Shown here one piece after another: positions 61,579-64,000 of a DNA stretch of 64,000 nucleotides (the stretch's first letter is position 1; each line of letters begins with the position of its first letter). The position numbers and the translations under genes are program-made. The notes beneath the pieces are model-generated. The model had not been told where the DNA came from. It saw nothing but the letters and a program-made list of their open reading frames with translations, and searched no databases. Origin of the DNA: Crossiella sp. CA-258035 (GTDB lineage Bacteria > Actinomycetota > Actinomycetes > Mycobacteriales > Pseudonocardiaceae); contig NZ_CP116413.1 in the NCBI RefSeq assembly GCF_030064675.1, forward strand, positions 4,372,001 through 4,436,000, written 5' to 3'.

Positions 61579-62666
61579 GTGACCGGAAGTCGCAGCCGGA
61601 GCTGGAAACCGCCGTCGGCCGTGGGACCGGCGTGGATCCGGCCGTCCAGCAGCGCGGCCCGCTCCTGCAATCCGATCAGCCCGTGGCGGGCGCTGGGCAG
61701 GGTGAGCGCGGGCCGGGTGGGCGGGGTGTTGGTGACGGTGATGGTCAGGTCGGTGTCGTCGTGGCTGAACTCCACCGTGGCCTGCGCGCCCGGGGCGTGT
61801 TTGCGGACGTTGGTCAGCGCCTCCTGGATGGTGCGGTAGATGGCCCGCTGCACCGGCGCCTCGACCCCGGGCGGCGCGCTGCCGACCAGCCGGGTGTCGA
61901 TGCCGCTGTTGTCGATGAGGCGTTCCAGGTCGGTCAGCGTGGGCTGGGGCGCGAGCTCGGTGGCCGGGGTGCCGGAGGCGCGCAGCAGGTTGACCATGTG
62001 CCGCAGCTCGTCGAGGGTGTTCACCGACAGCGTGCGGATGTGTTCCACCGCCTCCCGCACGGTCGGATCGGGGGTGCTCACCGTGACCACCGCGGCCTGC
62101 ACCGCGATCAGGCTGACCTGGTGGGAGACCACGTCGTGCATCTCGCGGGCCAGCTGGTTGCGTTCCTTGGTCAGGATCACCTGGGCGTCCAGCTGCCGCT
62201 CGTGCTCCCTGGCCTCCTTGACCTCGGCCAGCCGCAGCGCCAGCTCACGCCGGGTGTGCAGGAACCGGCCGAGCAGGATCGGCGCGCCCGCCGTCATCGT
62301 GGAGTAGATGATGTCCAGCACCAGGTCCGGGATCGGGATCGGCGCGCCGGGTTCGGAGAGCGGGAAGACCAGGCTGACCGCCGCGGCCAGTCCGCAGCCG
62401 CCGAGCAGCCACCAGCTCCGGTGCCGGGCGGCCACCGTGTAGAGGGTGACGATCACCGGGATGATCGCGCCCAGCAGCACCACGGCAGGCAGTGCGACCG
62501 CGAAGGCGGGCAGGGGCCAGCGGCGGCGCAGCACGAGCACCAGCACGGCGGCGGCGCCGAACGCGGCGGCCGTGCTGGACTCGGTGATCCCGGTGATGGC
62601 CGCCTCGACCGCGGCGACCGCCAGCACGGCGGTGTCGGTCAGCCAGCGGGGCAGCCGCGGTGTCAC
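61575..62666 (-). CDS. NarL-type sensor histidine kinase
   Basis: A 363-residue membrane kinase. Several N-terminal transmembrane helices (TDTAVLAVAAVEAAITG, then VALPAVVLLGAIIPVIVTLY and WWLLGGCGLAAAVSLVFP; about 10-130) are followed by a HisKA_3 dimerisation domain with the phosphoacceptor His in LAREMHDVVSHQ (about 190). The HATPase has N-box IYRTIQEALTNVRKHA (about 290) and a final G-box-like segment LIGLQERAALLDGRI. GTG 62666 overlaps the response-regulator stop as GTGA. Confidence 0.9.
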   Translation of the reverse strand: MTPRLPRWLTDTAVLAVAAVEAAITGITESSTAAAFGAAAVLVLVLRRRWPLPAFAVALPAVVLLGAIIPVIVTLYTVAARHRSWWLLGGCGLAAAVSLVFPLSEPGAPIPIPDLVLDIIYSTMTAGAPILLGRFLHTRRELALRLAEVKEAREHERQLDAQVILTKERNQLAREMHDVVSHQVSLIAVQAAVVTVSTPDPTVREAVEHIRTLSVNTLDELRHMVNLLRASGTPATELAPQPTLTDLERLIDNSGIDTRLVGSAPPGVEAPVQRAIYRTIQEALTNVRKHAPGAQATVEFSHDDTDLTITVTNTPPTRPALTLPSARHGLIGLQERAALLDGRIHAGPTADGGFQLRLRLPVT

Positions 62667-63322
62667 GGTCCGCGCTCCCCGTCGGCGAGCAGTCCGGCGC
62701 GCTCGGCGACCAGCGCCGCCTGCACCCTGCTGCCCACCCGCAGCTTGGTCAGGATGGCGCTGACGTGGTCCTTCACCGTGCCGACGCTGACGTGGATCCT
62801 GGCGCCGATCTCGGTGTTGGACAGTCCCTCCGCGATCAGCACGAGCACTCCGCGCTCCCGCTCGGTGAGCTGTCCGGCGCGCGCCACGGCCTCGCCGTCC
62901 GCGCCGCCACCGAGGTGGCCCTCCACCACCGTGCGGCTGACCTTCGAGGAGAGCACCACCCCGCCCGCGGCCAGGGTGCGCACCATCTGGGCGAGCTGAG
63001 CGGGCGCGGTGTCCTTGAGGATGAAGCCGGCCGCGCCCGAGCGCAGCGCCGTGACGATGTACTCGTCGGAGTCGAACGTGGTCAGCATGGCGACCACGGG
63101 CGGGGGTTTGAGGCCCTGGAGCTGGCGGAGCACGGTGAGCCCGTCCATGTCGGCCATCCGGATGTCCAGCAGCACCACGTCGGGCCGGTGCAGGCCCACC
63201 GCGCGCACCGCCTGCTCGCCGGTGGAGGTGGCGACGACCTCGATGTCCCCGGCCGCCTGGAGGATGAGCCGGAAGCCGGAGCGCACCAGCTCCTCGTCGT
63301 CCACGACGACCACCCGAATCAT
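62663..63322 (-). CDS. NarL/LuxR-family response regulator
   Basis: A 219-residue two-domain regulator. The receiver has acidic Asp8-Asp9-Glu10, phosphoacceptor Asp53 in VVLLDIRMADMDG and Lys in FILKDTAPAQL at about 104. The LuxR helix-turn-helix is LTERERGVLVLIAEGLSNTE with SVGTVKDHVSAILTKL (about 150-205). ATG 63322 follows AAGGAG. It is the first gene of the response regulator-kinase-antiporter operon; all junctions overlap by four bases. Confidence 0.93.
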   Translation of the reverse strand: MIRVVVVDDEELVRSGFRLILQAAGDIEVVATSTGEQAVRAVGLHRPDVVLLDIRMADMDGLTVLRQLQGLKPPPVVAMLTTFDSDEYIVTALRSGAAGFILKDTAPAQLAQMVRTLAAGGVVLSSKVSRTVVEGHLGGGADGEAVARAGQLTERERGVLVLIAEGLSNTEIGARIHVSVGTVKDHVSAILTKLRVGSRVQAALVAERAGLLADGERGP

Positions 63323-63403
63323 GCCACGCTCCTTTGTGGATCCTGTGTCCGTCCAGTGTGGTCACCACCGGCCTCCGGCGGCCACCCGGGGCCGGACCAG
63401 GGC

Positions 63404-63447
63404 GGCGCGGCAGGCGAGTTTCGGGGGAGGGGCCCGCCCGCCGCGCC
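63404..63447 (-). terminator. Hairpin after the GlsB-like gene
   Basis: GGCGCGGC (63404-63411) pairs with GCCGCGCC (63440-63447) over a 28-base, G-rich loop, just downstream of the GlsB-like gene on its strand. There is no clear U-tract, so this is a candidate only. Confidence 0.35.
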
Positions 63448-63459
63448 GGTTCTCGGGGG

Positions 63460-63729
63460 CTAGCCCTGTCTGCGGCCGTAGGTGCCCGCCAGCAGGCTCA
63501 CGCCACCGGCGGCGAGCCCGATCTGGATGATCAGCTCGATCCAGTCGATGCCCCTGGTGTCGCCGACGCCGAGCGCGTTGGCGATGACCGTGCCGAGCAG
63601 CGCCGCGCCGATGCCGATGAGCACGGTCAGCCAGATCGGGATGCGCTGCCTGCCGGGCACGACCAGCCTGCCCAGCGCGCCGATGAGCAGGCCGACGATG
63701 AGTGCGCTGACAATTCCGGAAATGGCCAT
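63460..63729 (-). CDS. GlsB/YeaQ/YmgE-family stress-response membrane protein
   Basis: An 89-residue membrane protein with about three hydrophobic helices and the family pattern GIVSALIVGLLIGALGRLVVPGRQ (split: SALIVGLLIGALGRL, then VVPGRQRIP), GIGAALLGTVIANALGV and DWIELIIQIGLAAGGVSLLAG. Members are small inner-membrane proteins induced by general stress; their biochemical role is unsettled. The ATG has AAGGAG upstream. Confidence 0.9.
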   Translation of the reverse strand: MAISGIVSALIVGLLIGALGRLVVPGRQRIPIWLTVLIGIGAALLGTVIANALGVGDTRGIDWIELIIQIGLAAGGVSLLAGTYGRRQG

Positions 63730-63755
63730 GGTCGCTCCTTATGTGGTCAGTTGGG

Positions 63756-64000
63756 TCACTCGTCGTCGCCGAACATCTCCTCGGCGACCTCGCCGAGCAC
63801 CACGCCGCCGACCACACCGGCCGCACCGGCGGCGAGCATGCCGCCCATGCCCGGCCCGCGCTGCTGCTGGCCGGGGTGGTCATATCCCTGGTGAGCGCCG
63901 TAACCGGGCTGGCCGTAACCGGGCTGGCTGCCGAAGGCCGGGTTGTGGCCGCCGTGCCCACCGCCGAAGGCCGGGTTCACCTGGCGGCGCTCGGCGGCCT
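63756..64000 (-). CDS. Gly/Pro/Tyr/Gln-rich protein, partial (start outside window)
   Basis: The complement strand reads open from the window edge. A GTG at 63980 has no Shine-Dalgarno sequence, and codons before it look coding (AAERRQ), so the start probably lies beyond the window. The visible ~80 residues hold repeats of NPAFG, GYGQPGYG and HQGYDHPGQQQ. A short hydrophobic glycine-rich segment follows (GGMLAAGAAGVVGGVVLGEV) with an acidic end (EEMFGDDE). Low-complexity repeats followed by one membrane-associated helix are common in small actinobacterial stress or envelope proteins. The function is not known. Confidence 0.6.
   Translation of the reverse strand, partial: AAERRQVNPAFGGGHGGHNPAFGSQPGYGQPGYGAHQGYDHPGQQQRGPGMGGMLAAGAAGVVGGVVLGEVAEEMFGDDE

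Noticed and set aside
61575-63368. Single 597-residue frame spanning kinase and response regulator
   Set aside because: The first part is an Arg/Gly-rich shadow of the response regulator. The kinase has its own GTG at 62666 with a GTGA overlap.
1-64000. CRISPR arrays, rRNA, tRNA genes, insertion sequences or prophage
   Set aside because: I saw no regularly spaced repeats, no cloverleaf or rRNA-like sequence, no transposase or integrase, and no phage structural genes on either strand.

Overview
The window is high-GC actinomycete DNA. The GC-rich third positions, ATGA/GTGA-coupled operons, many secreted proteases, Rsb-type partner-switching genes and an F420-type LLM oxidoreductase suggest a filamentous actinomycete, probably Pseudonocardiales (inferred from gene content, not proven).

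Layout. 1-14 kb: the edge of an AsnC-type regulator, a large LuxR-family ATPase regulator, an operon of three secreted serine proteases, a divergent Lrp regulator / LLM oxidoreductase-deaminase pair, a transglutaminase-like protein and a flavoprotein. 12.5-14.2 kb: a decayed two-gene remnant, a protein kinase C-terminus and an FHA protein, with many frameshifts. 14.5-31.95 kb: eight tightly coupled genes on one strand, which I assign as dpdE-F-G-H-I-J-K-D. These are the restriction-side genes of the 7-deazaguanine DNA (Dpd) system: SNF2 helicase, RecQ-like helicase, DpdG, a P-loop ATPase, DpdI, a giant DEVH helicase, a PLD nuclease and DpdD. The base-inserting enzyme DpdA, its partners DpdB and DpdC, and the preQ0 genes are absent from the window. 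32.1-32.9 kb: a decayed GT1 glycosyltransferase. The defence operon is therefore bounded on both sides by gene wreckage, and its GC looks lower than its surroundings, as expected of an acquired island.

33-42 kb: a snapalysin-like protease; a metal-chelate ABC transporter operon ending in a cytochrome P450, divergent from an MFS exporter and a TauD-like dioxygenase; a secreted propeller-like protein; a broken SRPBCC gene; and a penicillin-binding-type hydrolase. 42.8-54.6 kb: a PucR regulator, a large secreted zincin/VWD protein, an SDR enzyme, a PadR-DUF1048-DUF1048-esterase operon with a clear palindromic operator, a radical SAM protein with a frameshifted tail, and split LigD-type ligase and polymerase genes (NHEJ).

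54.6-64 kb is a signalling block: a GAF-PP2C phosphatase divergent from a MarR regulator; an RsbR-RsbS-RsbT-like partner-switching operon with two PP2C/SpoIIE phosphatases; a NarL-type two-component system coupled to a CPA1 Na+/H+ antiporter; and small membrane or stress proteins running off the right edge.
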